From Mayfieldus sp038317345 (GTDB lineage Bacteria; Actinomycetota; Thermoleophilia; Solirubrobacterales; 70-9): a stretch of DNA of 64,000 nucleotides. The DNA is taken from positions 12,659-76,658 of the forward strand of contig JBBQBH010000004.1 of assembly GCA_038317345.1 (NCBI GenBank), given 5' to 3'. The notes beneath the pieces are model-generated. The model saw nothing but the letters and a program-made list of their open reading frames with translations, had not been told where the DNA came from and did no database searches. Below are positions 15,118-24,096 of this stretch, one piece after another. Within the stretch, counting starts at the first letter, position 1; every line of letters begins with the position of its first letter. Made by a program: the position numbers and the translations under genes.

Positions 15118-17277
15118 ATGACCCCGAGCTTCGGCGCCTATGCGGCCGGCTCGCTGTCACTGGTCGCCATGATCGTCTCGCTGGGTTTTGGCGGCTACTG
15201 GCTGCGGCGCTGGATCGTTCCCGAGTTCTCGGGGGCGCTGGCGCGTCTGGCCGAGGTCGTCCTCGGTGTCGCGCTGTTCGTGCTCACCCTCTACTTCCTG
15301 GGCAGCATCAGCCTGCTACGCGAGGGGTGGGTGGTCTCGGTATCGATCCTGGTCGGGCTGGTGGCCGGGTTCGTTGGACGCTCGCGGGCTCCGGGCGATG
15401 TCGCCCCGATCGAGCCGCCGCGGGTACAGCCCTGGCACCTGCTGCTCGCGATCGCTGTCGCCTCGTTCACGGTCGCCGAGTGGTCGTTTCCCTCCCAGCT
15501 CAATCTCGATCACGGGATGTTCGGAGGCGACACCACCTGGTACCACATGCCGTTCGCGGCCCGGTTCGCGCAGGACGCGTCGATAGTGCATCTGCACTTC
15601 ACCGACCCGATGCGGCTCGTGGTCTGGTTTTACCCCGCGACCTCGGAGCTGATCAACGGGGTGGGGATCATCGTCGTCCACGACGACTTCCTCTCGCCGC
15701 TGCTCAACCTCGGTTGGCTTTCGGTAGGTCTGCTGGCGGCCTGGTGCGTGGGTCGCCCCTACGGCGTCGCCCCGGCGACCCTGATCGCCTCGGCGCTGGT
15801 CTTCGACTCCGGGGTGATGGTGATTACGCAGGCCGGGGAGGGGCGAAACGACATCATGGCGATCGCGATGCTGGTGGCCTTCGTCGCCTTCATCGTCAAC
15901 GGCCACCAGATGCGAAGAACCGGGACCTTGGTCACCGGGGAGGTGACCGATAAGGGGGCTCTGATCGATCGCGGGCCGCTGGTCCTGGCCGGCCTGGCGG
16001 GCGGCCTTGCGATCTCCGTGAAGCTGACGATGCTGGCACCGGTCGGGGCGATCGCCGTCGCGGTGATCCTCTTCAACGCTCGCCAGTGGCGCACCCGGAT
16101 CAACACGCTGCTGGTGCTCGGCGCTGCGATCTTCGTGACCGGCGGCTACTGGTTCGTGCGCAACTTGGTCAAGGCCGGCAACCCGACGCCGCAGATCGGC
16201 TTCGGCCCGCTCAACCTGCCGGTCCCCGACCAGATGCCGCTCGACCCGCGCCCGCGCTTCAGCGTCGCCCACTACCTGTTTCACCCCTCGGTCTGGCGCA
16301 ACTGGTTTTTCCCCAGTCTCGAGAACGCCCTCGGCCCCCTTTACGGGCTGATCCTCGTCGTCGCCCTCGCCGCCGTCCTCTACGTGATGTTCCGCTCGAA
16401 AAACCGGATCCTTCAGGCCCTGGCGGGAGCGGCGTTGCTGACCGCGATCGTCTATCTGTTCACGCCGCTCACCGCGGCCGGCCCCGAGGGCGCGCCGCGC
16501 GGCTTCTTCACCAACACCCGCTATTTGATGCCTGCTCTGGTGCTGGCATTGGTCTTGGTGCCACTTGCCAGACCGCTGCGAAGCGACGAGGGGCACGCGC
16601 GCTGGACCCTGGGCTTTCTGGCCGTCGTCTACTGGATCACCGTGCTGACGACGCCGCAGTGGTACGTGCGCTACATCGTCGGCACGATCTTGATCACGGC
16701 GGCGCTGATCTGGGTGCCGGCCGGGCTCGCCTACCTGCGACGCCGCGGCGGCATCACTCCGCTGGCGGTAGCGGGAAGCGTGGCTGCGGTGGCCCTGTTG
16801 GCGATCGTGCTCGGACGCGCCCAGCAGGTCCAGTACGCGGAGCATCACTACACCGACCCGAAGCTCTTCCTGCACGAGGGCGGGCCCGAGAGGGCGTTCA
16901 GCTGGGCGCGCCGCCAGCACGACCAGCGAATCGGCATCGCCGGCGGCGGCGAGATCTATTTCGCCCAGTACGGCTTCTACGGCGCCGACCTCTCCAACTA
17001 CGTCAACTACATCGGGGTGCCCGGCCCGCACGGCCAATACAGGCTGGCCACCAACTGCCGCGACTTTCGCGAGCAGATCAACGCCGGGCACTACGACTAC
17101 CTGATCACCAGCCAGTATTCCTGGGACACGACCGACTCCATATACGCGCATCCCTATTGGGACTGGATCAAGACCGATCCGGCCGTCAAGCAGGTCTTCG
17201 CGGAGCCGGACATCTTGCCGCAGCCCGACTACGTCTACAAGATCAACGGCAGCCTCGACCCCGCCAACTGTCCCTGA
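15118..17277 (+). CDS. Large polytopic membrane protein, GT-C glycosyltransferase-like
   Basis: 719 aa from ATG 15118, with at least 11 hydrophobic helices up to about residue 560 and a soluble C-terminal domain of about 150 residues. After helix 4, the extracytoplasmic loop LDHGMFGGDTTWYHMPFAAR has an acidic residue before an aromatic pair, as in GT-C/PMT-type transferases that use polyprenyl-phosphate sugars. The C-terminal domain has Tyr-rich loops and repeated YxxY patterns. It would act at the outer face of the membrane. The gene is followed 48 bp later by a secreted sulfatase, which fits surface glycan work. GT-C membership is inferred from topology and the acidic loop only. Confidence 0.65.
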   Translation: MTPSFGAYAAGSLSLVAMIVSLGFGGYWLRRWIVPEFSGALARLAEVVLGVALFVLTLYFLGSISLLREGWVVSVSILVGLVAGFVGRSRAPGDVAPIEPPRVQPWHLLLAIAVASFTVAEWSFPSQLNLDHGMFGGDTTWYHMPFAARFAQDASIVHLHFTDPMRLVVWFYPATSELINGVGIIVVHDDFLSPLLNLGWLSVGLLAAWCVGRPYGVAPATLIASALVFDSGVMVITQAGEGRNDIMAIAMLVAFVAFIVNGHQMRRTGTLVTGEVTDKGALIDRGPLVLAGLAGGLAISVKLTMLAPVGAIAVAVILFNARQWRTRINTLLVLGAAIFVTGGYWFVRNLVKAGNPTPQIGFGPLNLPVPDQMPLDPRPRFSVAHYLFHPSVWRNWFFPSLENALGPLYGLILVVALAAVLYVMFRSKNRILQALAGAALLTAIVYLFTPLTAAGPEGAPRGFFTNTRYLMPALVLALVLVPLARPLRSDEGHARWTLGFLAVVYWITVLTTPQWYVRYIVGTILITAALIWVPAGLAYLRRRGGITPLAVAGSVAAVALLAIVLGRAQQVQYAEHHYTDPKLFLHEGGPERAFSWARRQHDQRIGIAGGGEIYFAQYGFYGADLSNYVNYIGVPGPHGQYRLATNCRDFREQINAGHYDYLITSQYSWDTTDSIYAHPYWDWIKTDPAVKQVFAEPDILPQPDYVYKINGSLDPANCP

Positions 17278-17325
17278 CCGCAACTTTGACGCTCCGGCGT
17301 CATTTGCGTCCTAGTTCCCCCTTTG

Positions 17326-19032
17326 ATGTCGAGCGAAGCACCAGGACATCCAGGCTCCCCGATGCAGCGGGCAATCGCAGCGTCGCTGCTGATGGCGGCG
17401 CTGATTTGCGGGGCGCTTGCCACGGGCGCCAGCTCCGATGCTGCCGCGGAGGCGAAGCAGCCGCCGAACATCATCGTGATCCAAACCGACGACCAGAACA
17501 CTCCTGAGACCTACCAGACCTACACCGATCCGCTCTCGGGCCGCAGGGTTCCGGTGATGCCGAACACCCTGCGCCTGCTGAAGGACGGCGGGATCAGCTT
17601 CAGTCGCTATTACGTTTCCGACTCCCTCTGCTGCCCCTCGCGCACGACACTGCTCACCGGCCGCTACGCCCATAACACCGGCGTCGAGGGCAACGGGCCG
17701 GTCGGCGGCGGCTACCCGGAGTTCGTGCAGCGGTCGGCCCACAACAACAACCTCGCACCATGGCTGCGTCGGGCCGGGTACCGCACGATCCACATCGGCA
17801 AGTTCCTCAACTTCTATGGCCAACAGCCCTACAGCGATCCGACCCAGATCCCGCCCGGCTGGAGCGATTGGGAGACGCTCGTCGGCGAGGACTCGACGCA
17901 TTACTTCTACGGATACTCGCTCAACGACAACGGCACGCTGACCGGGCCCTACGGAGACATCACGTACGCCACGAAGGACGATCCGAGCTGCCCCGAGTCG
18001 GCTGTGCTGGGCACGCCTTGCAACTACCAGACCGACGTCCTCACCCAACGGGCGGTGGAGCAGATCGGCCAATCCTCCGCGATCGGAAAGCCGTTCTTCC
18101 TCAGCCTCGACTACATCGCCCCGCACGGCGACTACCAACCGCCCAGCGGTCCCGAGCCAGCGCCCCGCTACTACGACTCGCTGGCTTCTTTGCCGGTCCC
18201 CCGGCCGCCGGGCTTCAACGAGGGAAACGTCTCCGACAAGCCCAGCTTCATCCGCTCCGCGCCCCGGCTGACTCCTGGCCAGATTCACAGCATCAAGGTC
18301 GAGTACCAAAAGGAGCTGGAGTCGCTGCGATCCGTGGACGACGGGGTGCAGAAGATCGTCTCGGCGCTGCGTGAGGCTGGTCAGCTTCGCAACACCTACA
18401 TCGTCTTCACCTCCGACAACGGCTTCTTCCAGGGCGAGCATCGGCTGCAGCGGGCGAAGTTCCTCGCCTATGAGCCCTCGACGCACCTGCCGCTGTTCAT
18501 CCGGGGCCCGGGCATAAAGAGGGGCTCCAGCTCAGGGGAGCTGGCCGCAAACACCGACCTCGCCCCGACGATCCTCGAGCTGGCGCACGCCAAGGCCACC
18601 GCCTCGATCGATGGCCGCTCGCTGCTGCCCTTCATCGCCAAGCCGCGTCTGCGGACCGATCGCCCGATCCTGCTCGAGGGCTTCACCTCGACGGTGGACG
18701 TGCCGACTGCGCGGGCAGGCGGCGCTTCCGCGTCGATCGAGGCGCCACCGGAGAACTACTACGCGATCCGCGTCGGCCCCTACAAGTACGTCGAGTACGC
18801 CGACGGCGAAAAAGAGCTCTATGACCTCGCCCGCGACCCCTACGAGCTGAACTCGGAGCAGCATGATCCGCTCTTCTACGGGGTGAAGGCGCTTCTGGCC
18901 AGGCGCCTGCACCTGCTGGAGCGATGTCGGGGCGAGGACTGCAGAAAGCCGATCAGAAAGCCATTGCCGCAGCCGAAGCCTCTGCACCCGACACACCATC
19001 ACCACAACCACAGGTCGGCGCTAAGGCCGTAG
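17326..19032 (+). CDS. Secreted sulfatase
   Basis: 568 aa from ATG 17326. ATG 17362 is an attractive alternative because it starts exactly at a signal peptide (MQRAIAASLLMAALICGALA). The arylsulfatase nucleophile motif is SDSLCCPSRTTLLTGRYAHN near residue 100. Its second Cys is the C-x-P-S-R cysteine converted to formylglycine by an FGE. IIVIQTDDQN holds the metal-binding aspartates, and FTSDNGFFQGEHRLQRAK the C-terminal metal/sulfate ligands. The protein ends in a His-rich tail (HPTHHHHNH) that may bind metal. Substrate sulfate esters or sulfated glycans are probable. The upstream GT-C-like gene suggests surface glycan metabolism. Confidence 0.88.
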   Translation: MSSEAPGHPGSPMQRAIAASLLMAALICGALATGASSDAAAEAKQPPNIIVIQTDDQNTPETYQTYTDPLSGRRVPVMPNTLRLLKDGGISFSRYYVSDSLCCPSRTTLLTGRYAHNTGVEGNGPVGGGYPEFVQRSAHNNNLAPWLRRAGYRTIHIGKFLNFYGQQPYSDPTQIPPGWSDWETLVGEDSTHYFYGYSLNDNGTLTGPYGDITYATKDDPSCPESAVLGTPCNYQTDVLTQRAVEQIGQSSAIGKPFFLSLDYIAPHGDYQPPSGPEPAPRYYDSLASLPVPRPPGFNEGNVSDKPSFIRSAPRLTPGQIHSIKVEYQKELESLRSVDDGVQKIVSALREAGQLRNTYIVFTSDNGFFQGEHRLQRAKFLAYEPSTHLPLFIRGPGIKRGSSSGELAANTDLAPTILELAHAKATASIDGRSLLPFIAKPRLRTDRPILLEGFTSTVDVPTARAGGASASIEAPPENYYAIRVGPYKYVEYADGEKELYDLARDPYELNSEQHDPLFYGVKALLARRLHLLERCRGEDCRKPIRKPLPQPKPLHPTHHHHNHRSALRP

Positions 19033-19183
19033 CGAAATTGACGCGCTTGCTCGATCGGTCGGGTCGACCGAGAGGGAACGAGTCCGTGGACCAGCGGTGC
19101 CGGCCTGACATGATCTGGGCCTTGGGAAATTCGATGCCGACGCTGCACTATCCCCAGTTTCCATTGCCAACGAGGAAGCCCGA

Positions 19184-19768
19184 TTGACACCCAACACCGT
19201 CGACGTCTCGGTCGAAGACCTCAACGCCGAGGCTTTCTCCCCCTTTGGAACCCTGTTCTCCTCAGGCTGGCCATCGGACGCTTTCGCCGGCAAGCCAAAC
19301 CGGATGATCGACCTCGGGTTCAGTGTTGACGGGGCACCGGCTCTCTACTTGATCCGTTACCTCGCCAGCGAGATGGTGTTGACCGAGTTCGAGCGCCACC
19401 TGGCCATGACAGAGGCACGAATCGCACTTGGGACCGCGACCTCGGTCCTGGTGGTCGCCGCCCCAAATCCCGTTGAGGCAACGGACGTTTTGCCCGATGT
19501 GGAATCGGTCCGCGCCTTCCTGATCCGTCCCGGGACCGGCCTCGTCTTGAAGAGAAGCACTTGGCACGCTCTAGATTGTTTTCCGGTGCACGAACCCCTT
19601 GTGGATTTCGCCTTCGTCAGCGAGAGGGAGTCGGAGAAGGAGCTGGAAGGCCCGGTCGATGCGCTCGAGCGCACCCAAATCGTTGATTTTTCCGACTCAG
19701 GCATCGAATTCAGAGTCAGCGATCCCTCCGGCCTACTCAACAGCAATTCCCCCGACGACCGCCTTTGA
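19184..19768 (+). CDS. Ureidoglycolate lyase (AllA-like)
   Basis: 194 aa from TTG 19184. AllA releases urea from (S)-ureidoglycolate to give glyoxylate at the end of allantoin breakdown. Family features are FSPFGTLF near residue 18, FERHLAMTEA near residue 66, the active-site region RAFLIRPGTGLVLKRSTWHA with LDCFPV after it, and VDFAFVSER. The fold is a cupin-like bicupin with the conserved GTW/STWH segment. No strong ribosome-binding site is seen. It is the first gene of the lower-GC island. It does not lie next to allantoate hydrolase genes, so its exact substrate could be another ureido acid. Confidence 0.8.
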   Translation: MTPNTVDVSVEDLNAEAFSPFGTLFSSGWPSDAFAGKPNRMIDLGFSVDGAPALYLIRYLASEMVLTEFERHLAMTEARIALGTATSVLVVAAPNPVEATDVLPDVESVRAFLIRPGTGLVLKRSTWHALDCFPVHEPLVDFAFVSERESEKELEGPVDALERTQIVDFSDSGIEFRVSDPSGLLNSNSPDDRL

Positions 19769-19828
19769 GCGGCGATTGGGATCGGTGCGACGCCTCGTGC
19801 TTTTGTCGTCGTCGATCGTCACGATCGT

Positions 19829-20668
19829 TCAACCGCCCGCGATCAACGCGCTTCCCAACAGAGTCAGAACGACCCCTGGTATTTGAATCCAATTCAGCCG
19901 TTCATGGAGGATCACGAGCGCCAGCACAACCGTGACCGCTGGGAAAACCGAGCCCAGCACCGCAACGGTGCTGAGTAAACCCTGGGTACTCCCGAGAGCC
20001 CAGAGTGCATCTGCTGCCGTATTGAGAACACCGATGCCCGCGAGCGGAAGCAGCCTTTGAGGCGGGATGGTGAGGCTGTCCCTGGCCACGAACATGGCCA
20101 GCGACCCGATCGCAGCCACACCGCCGATCCGCAAGAGCAACACGGCCCAATAGGGGTCGTACTCGGAAACCCGGGCTACACCAGTCAAGGTAAGTCCGAT
20201 ACCGATGGTGGTCAGCCCGGCGAGCGCCAAAGCCAGGCCTGTGCGGTGTTCTCGCTCGGGTTCGTCAGTTGGGGCTCGCACCGACACCATGACCACCCCA
20301 ACGGTGGCCGCCGCCATCCCGACCAGTTGGAGTTGACTGGGCGCATCGCCTCTGGACAGGCCCACGATCACGGGGATCACCGCCGCTGTCGCGAACACGG
20401 GCGCAACGCGCGCCATGTTCCCCATCGCCAGCGACGCGTAAATGCCGAGCGCGGCGAGTCCCCCCGTTAGGCCGGTTACCAGTCCGATCCCGATGAGGTC
20501 GAGTGGGGGCGCTGAGGTGCCCTGCCCGCCGACAATCAGCAAAGCCGCACCGAATGCAGCGGCTTGTATTACGACTGTGACGGCAACGGCCGGCAGTCGC
20601 CGCGCTTGGGTAGCACCGAAGAAATCGGTAAAGCCCCAGCAAAGAGCTGCGCTAAACGCAAAGACCAT
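19829..20668 (-). CDS. EamA/DMT-family transporter
   Basis: 279 aa from ATG 20668; GTG 20701 would add 11 residues. Ten predicted membrane helices in two EamA repeats: the first begins FSAALCWGFTDFFGATQARR, and the second follows the loop near residue 150 (TGLALALAGLTTIGIGLTLT). The C-terminal VILHERLNWIQIPGVVLTLLG matches the E-x-L-x4-x-G signature of drug/metabolite transporters. It probably exports a metabolite or amine. It is convergent with the AllA-like gene and 70 bp downstream of the ureohydrolase gene on the same strand. Confidence 0.88.
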   Translation of the reverse strand: MVFAFSAALCWGFTDFFGATQARRLPAVAVTVVIQAAAFGAALLIVGGQGTSAPPLDLIGIGLVTGLTGGLAALGIYASLAMGNMARVAPVFATAAVIPVIVGLSRGDAPSQLQLVGMAAATVGVVMVSVRAPTDEPEREHRTGLALALAGLTTIGIGLTLTGVARVSEYDPYWAVLLLRIGGVAAIGSLAMFVARDSLTIPPQRLLPLAGIGVLNTAADALWALGSTQGLLSTVAVLGSVFPAVTVVLALVILHERLNWIQIPGVVLTLLGSALIAGG

Positions 20669-20738
20669 GGTTGTCCAGCGGCGGCACTTAGATTGGTCCA
20701 CCCGTTGGGTCAGTGCCGGGCATCAGCGACCCAGGTTT

Positions 20739-21764
20739 TCAGGACATGCTCGGCGACAGTGCATTGAGTCCCAGAAACTCGTATGCGACATTGGCGGCGA
20801 GCAGCGCCGTCGGCTGCCCGGGGCCGTCCAATTGGGGTGAGACTTCGACCATGTCGAAGCCGCAAAAGTCAAGGCCAGCAAGGCTGCGAATGAAGCGGAG
20901 GGCCTCATATGGATGCAAGCCGGCGACCTCTGGAGTGCCTGTGCCGGGAGCGAACCCGGGGTCGATGACGTCGATGTCGAAGGAGAGGAAGATGGGGGAG
21001 TCTCCGACGCGCTCGCGAACTAGCGCACCCAACTGATCTGGGGTCATCTCGCGCAAGTTCTCGCAGGGAACTACCTGGAAACCCATCTGTCGGGGGTGCT
21101 GCCACTCGTCAGGCTCATAGAGAGGACCCCGCATTCCGACCATGATCGAGCGCTGAGGTATCAGCAATCCTTCCTCCACGGCTCGCCGGAAAGGCGTGCC
21201 ATGGAAGTACCGCTCGCCGTAGTAGTTATCGCCGGTATCGACATGTGCGTCGAATAGCACCAATGCAATAGGACCGTGCGTCGCGGCGTGTGCACGCAGC
21301 TCGCCAAGAGCGATCGTGTGGTCGCCCCCTAGGACGATCGGTCGAACTCCGCGTTGCGTTACGGCCTCGATCCGGAGCGCTATCTGCTCCAGAGTTCGGG
21401 CGGCGTTGCCGGGGACGACATCAATATCGCCATGGTCGATCACCGACTGGTGTGCAAAGGCGTCGACCTGAAGATTTGGGTTGTACGGACGTAGTAACGA
21501 CGAGGCTGACCGAATCGCCTCCGGTCCGAATCTCGCCCCGACCTTGAAACTGGTGCCAGTGTCGAACGGAATACCCAGGACCGCGATGTCGACGCCGTCC
21601 AGGTCTTCTATGTATGGACAACGCGCAAAGGTGCGAATTCCGCTGTAGCGCGGGGCGCGCCGGGCATCTGCCGGTCCATGGCGCGGCGGAACCGTGCTCT
21701 GCATCGGGGCCGCAGGGTCCCGGGTCATGAGGTCATCTCTGCTCTCTCGGGCCATCGACATCAC
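20739..21764 (-). CDS. Agmatinase/guanidino-acid ureohydrolase family
   Basis: Up to 341 aa. Starts at GTG 21764, ATG 21761 or ATG 21728 are all possible. A manganese ureohydrolase that splits a guanidino compound into urea and an amine. All metal-binding motifs are present: GGDHTIA near residue 148, LFDAHVDTGD near 170, and SFDIDVIDPGFAPGTGTPE near 265. The order and N-terminus fit agmatinase, guanidinobutyrase or guanidinopropionase rather than arginase. It diverges from a putrescine-type class III aminotransferase across a repeat-rich control region. The two genes together suggest guanidino-amine to amine to aldehyde conversion. Confidence 0.9.
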   Translation of the reverse strand: MMSMARESRDDLMTRDPAAPMQSTVPPRHGPADARRAPRYSGIRTFARCPYIEDLDGVDIAVLGIPFDTGTSFKVGARFGPEAIRSASSLLRPYNPNLQVDAFAHQSVIDHGDIDVVPGNAARTLEQIALRIEAVTQRGVRPIVLGGDHTIALGELRAHAATHGPIALVLFDAHVDTGDNYYGERYFHGTPFRRAVEEGLLIPQRSIMVGMRGPLYEPDEWQHPRQMGFQVVPCENLREMTPDQLGALVRERVGDSPIFLSFDIDVIDPGFAPGTGTPEVAGLHPYEALRFIRSLAGLDFCGFDMVEVSPQLDGPGQPTALLAANVAYEFLGLNALSPSMS

Positions 21765-21848
21765 GCGCCGCTGCGCCGTCGCCTTGGCTTAGGACACTCA
21801 TATTCGGGATCCCGGCTTGCACTGATCAAGCGATCGGGAACTGGATCG

Positions 21849-21908
21849 CCTGAGTTAATATAGGTCGTTCAGTTGCGACGATCTATGGACAAGTTGCGAG
21901 AACTCAGG
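21849..21908. promoter_or_regulatory. Divergent control region with inverted and direct repeats
   Basis: CCTGAGTT at 21849-21856 is repeated inverted as AACTCAGG at 21901-21908. Between them AGTTGCGA occurs twice (21871-21878 and 21892-21899), with starts 21 bp apart, or two helical turns. The AT-rich TTAATATAGG lies inside. The block sits between the ureohydrolase and the aminotransferase genes and probably binds an activator of both. Neither GntR nor PucR can be assigned to it. Confidence 0.5.
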
Positions 21909-21936
21909 CTGAAGTGATTCCGCAGATTGGCGAGGC

Positions 21937-22019
21937 GACCAATCTGTGGGAAGCCGGCTCGCGGGATTTGGTCCGCTTTGTTGGTAGCCGCTGCACCGAA
22001 TCGGTGCCACGATTGGCGG
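21937..22019 (+). ncRNA. Candidate structured leader RNA, copy A
   Basis: Three helices can form. P1 is GACCAA (21937-21942) with TTGGTC (21968-21973). After the linker CGCTTTGTTGGTAG comes P2, CCGC (21988-21991) with GCGG (22016-22019), enclosing P3, GCACCG with CGGTGC (21993-22007). The same plan with different paired bases recurs at 26630-26709. P2 ends directly at the aminotransferase GTG start, so folding could control ribosome access. Confidence 0.5.
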
Positions 22020-23336
22020 GTGAGGACCGATACCGGAACGTCACCGGCGAACGTCGCCGCGGAGACTCGACTCTGGCACCCATTTGCGGAGATGGCAAAG
22101 ATGGCTGGCCAGCAGGTCATCTTCACCAAGGGTGAGGGCTGCTGGGTCTGGGACGCGGATGGCCGGCGTTACTTAGATGCGACCGCGGGCCTCTGGTATT
22201 GCAATGTCGGACATGGACGCCAGGAGCTTGCCGATGTGGCGGCCAAGCAGATGTCCGAGCTGGCGGCCTACCAGACGTTCGATGTCTTCGCGAATCAACC
22301 AGCGCTGGAGCTCGCGGACCGCGTCTGCGCGATAGCCCCTATGGATTCGCCTTCGGCCGCTTTTTTCACAAACGGCGGGAGCGATGCAGTCGACACCGCA
22401 GGCAAGATCGTCCGCCGGTATTGGCAGCTCTCTGGTCGACCGGACCGAATCGCGATCGTCGCACGCGGAGGCGCATATCACGGCATGAACGCCTACGGCA
22501 CGAGTCTCGGCGGAATCGAAGCCAATGTGGCAGGTTGGGGGCCATTGGTCCGCGAGATCAAACATGTACCGCACGATTCGCCTGCCGCATTGGCTGATCT
22601 GCTGGAACGCCAATCAGAAACGATCGGGGCATTCATCGGGGAGCCGGTAATCGGTGCCGGAGGCGTCTACCCACCGGACGATGACTACTGGCCGGCTGTC
22701 CAGGATCTCTGTCGAGAGTACGACCTGCTTCTCATTGCCGACGAGGTGGTGACTGGATTCGGGCGCCTCGGGCCGTGGTTTGGAAGCGAACGATACGGTT
22801 TCGAACCCGACTTGATTGTTGCGGCCAAGGGGCTCACCTCCGGATACGTCCCGGCGGGCGTAGTGATCTCTGGGCCGCGTGTGATCGAACGGCTCTGGTC
22901 CGACAAAGCTGGACCGTTTCGCCATGGGTACACCTACTCGGGCCATCCGACAGCCTGCGCAATCGGCCTCGCTAACCTGGAAATTATTGAGCGGGAGGAA
23001 TTGCGCGACCGCGTCTCTGGACTCGAGGCGAAGCTTTTAGAACACCTGATTCCCCTTGCGGACCATCCGATGGTTCATGAGGTCCGCCATGTCGGACTAC
23101 TCGCGGGCATTGAACTCGCGAGGAACCGACTCGAATCCGATCCGTCCTTGGCGGATAAGGTTGTCCGGGCGGCCCGCAACGAGAACATTCTAGTGCGCAA
23201 TCTCGTTGGTCGGACCCTCCAGATTTCACCACCCTTCGTCATCACAGAGGATGAGATCGGTCTGATGGCTCGAGGCATTGGAACGGCACTGGACGCGGTT
23301 GAGGCAGGGTTCGATGCGGGCTCGGCCTCCGGATGA
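22020..23336 (+). CDS. Class III aminotransferase, putrescine/omega-amino acid type
   Basis: 438 aa from GTG 22020; the open frame upstream overlaps the leader RNA and is not protein-like. A PLP fold-type I transaminase. RLWHPFAEM and DADGRRYLDATAGLWYCNVG form the N-terminus. LLIADEVVTGFGRLG holds the PLP aspartate near residue 245 and AAKGLTSGYVPAGVV the PLP lysine near 275. HGYTYSGHPTACAIG is characteristic of omega-aminotransferases such as SpuC (putrescine:pyruvate). It would convert the amine from the neighbouring ureohydrolase to an aldehyde. The gene overlaps the following SDR by ATGA. Confidence 0.87.
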   Translation: MRTDTGTSPANVAAETRLWHPFAEMAKMAGQQVIFTKGEGCWVWDADGRRYLDATAGLWYCNVGHGRQELADVAAKQMSELAAYQTFDVFANQPALELADRVCAIAPMDSPSAAFFTNGGSDAVDTAGKIVRRYWQLSGRPDRIAIVARGGAYHGMNAYGTSLGGIEANVAGWGPLVREIKHVPHDSPAALADLLERQSETIGAFIGEPVIGAGGVYPPDDDYWPAVQDLCREYDLLLIADEVVTGFGRLGPWFGSERYGFEPDLIVAAKGLTSGYVPAGVVISGPRVIERLWSDKAGPFRHGYTYSGHPTACAIGLANLEIIEREELRDRVSGLEAKLLEHLIPLADHPMVHEVRHVGLLAGIELARNRLESDPSLADKVVRAARNENILVRNLVGRTLQISPPFVITEDEIGLMARGIGTALDAVEAGFDAGSASG

Positions 23337-24085
23337 GGCTCGAAGGCAAAACGGCGATCATCACGGGGGCAACTGAGGGGATCGGGCGGACGACGGCTGA
23401 GACGTTCACGCGTGAAGGAGCCCGGGTTGTGCTGGTGGCGCGCCGCGAGAGCACCGGCCACGCCTTCGCTGCGGAGTTGGGACCGGAGCGCGCTGTCTTT
23501 TTGGCTGGCGATGTGTCCGATCCGACGACTTCCGATCGGGCGGCTGATCTAGCAGAGGCGCAATTCGGCTCGCTCGACGTCTTGGTGAACAACGCGGGTT
23601 TGGATCACACAGGGTCCCTTTTTGATGTGTCTGTCGACGAGGCGCGTTCGGTTATGGACGTAAATTTCTTCGGTGCCTTAACGATGCTTCAGGGCGCTGC
23701 CCGGAGAATGCGCGAACGAGGCGGAGCGATCGTCAACATCACCTCTCGTCTGGCCGTGATCGGGGTACCGACAATGGCGGTCTATAGCGCCACGAAAGGC
23801 GCGTTGCTGGCCTTGACCCGGACCGCAGCCGTCGAACTGGCCCCTTACCAGATCAGGGTGAATGCCGTAGCCCCCGGATTGACCCAAACGCCGCTGGTCA
23901 AGGCGTGGATCGATGAGCAATCAGATCCTGAAGGTTTTTCCGATCGGCTGATGTCCACCATCCCACAGGGCCGATTCGGAACCGCCAGCGATGTCGCGCA
24001 TGCAATCGCCTTCCTTGCTAGCGATGAGGCAGGCCACATCACCGGCGCATCGATTCCAGTCGATGGGGGGTATACGGCTCAGTGA
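23333..24085 (+). CDS. Short-chain dehydrogenase/reductase
   Basis: 250 aa from ATG 23333, coupled to the aminotransferase stop. A classical SDR: TGATEGIG near residue 14, NNAGLDH near 87, IVNITSR with the active-site serine nearby, catalytic YSATK near residue 151, and PGLTQTPLV. The C-terminal HITGASIPVDGGYTAQ is FabG-like. It may reduce or oxidise the carbonyl product of the aminotransferase, which is inference from gene coupling. It ends 12 bp before the convergent GntR gene. Confidence 0.9.
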   Translation: MRLEGKTAIITGATEGIGRTTAETFTREGARVVLVARRESTGHAFAAELGPERAVFLAGDVSDPTTSDRAADLAEAQFGSLDVLVNNAGLDHTGSLFDVSVDEARSVMDVNFFGALTMLQGAARRMRERGGAIVNITSRLAVIGVPTMAVYSATKGALLALTRTAAVELAPYQIRVNAVAPGLTQTPLVKAWIDEQSDPEGFSDRLMSTIPQGRFGTASDVAHAIAFLASDEAGHITGASIPVDGGYTAQ

Positions 24086-24096
24086 CGCCCCACCGC

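Noticed and set aside
15316..17283. 655-codon minus-strand ORF opposite the GT-C-like gene
   Set aside because: Asp/Arg/His-rich shadow of hydrophobic codons; the plus strand has helices and a conserved acidic loop.
21943..21967. Cobalamin-riboswitch-like GGGAAGCCGG in leader copy A
   Set aside because: Copies B and C lack it and no B12-box pairing follows; the resemblance is chance.
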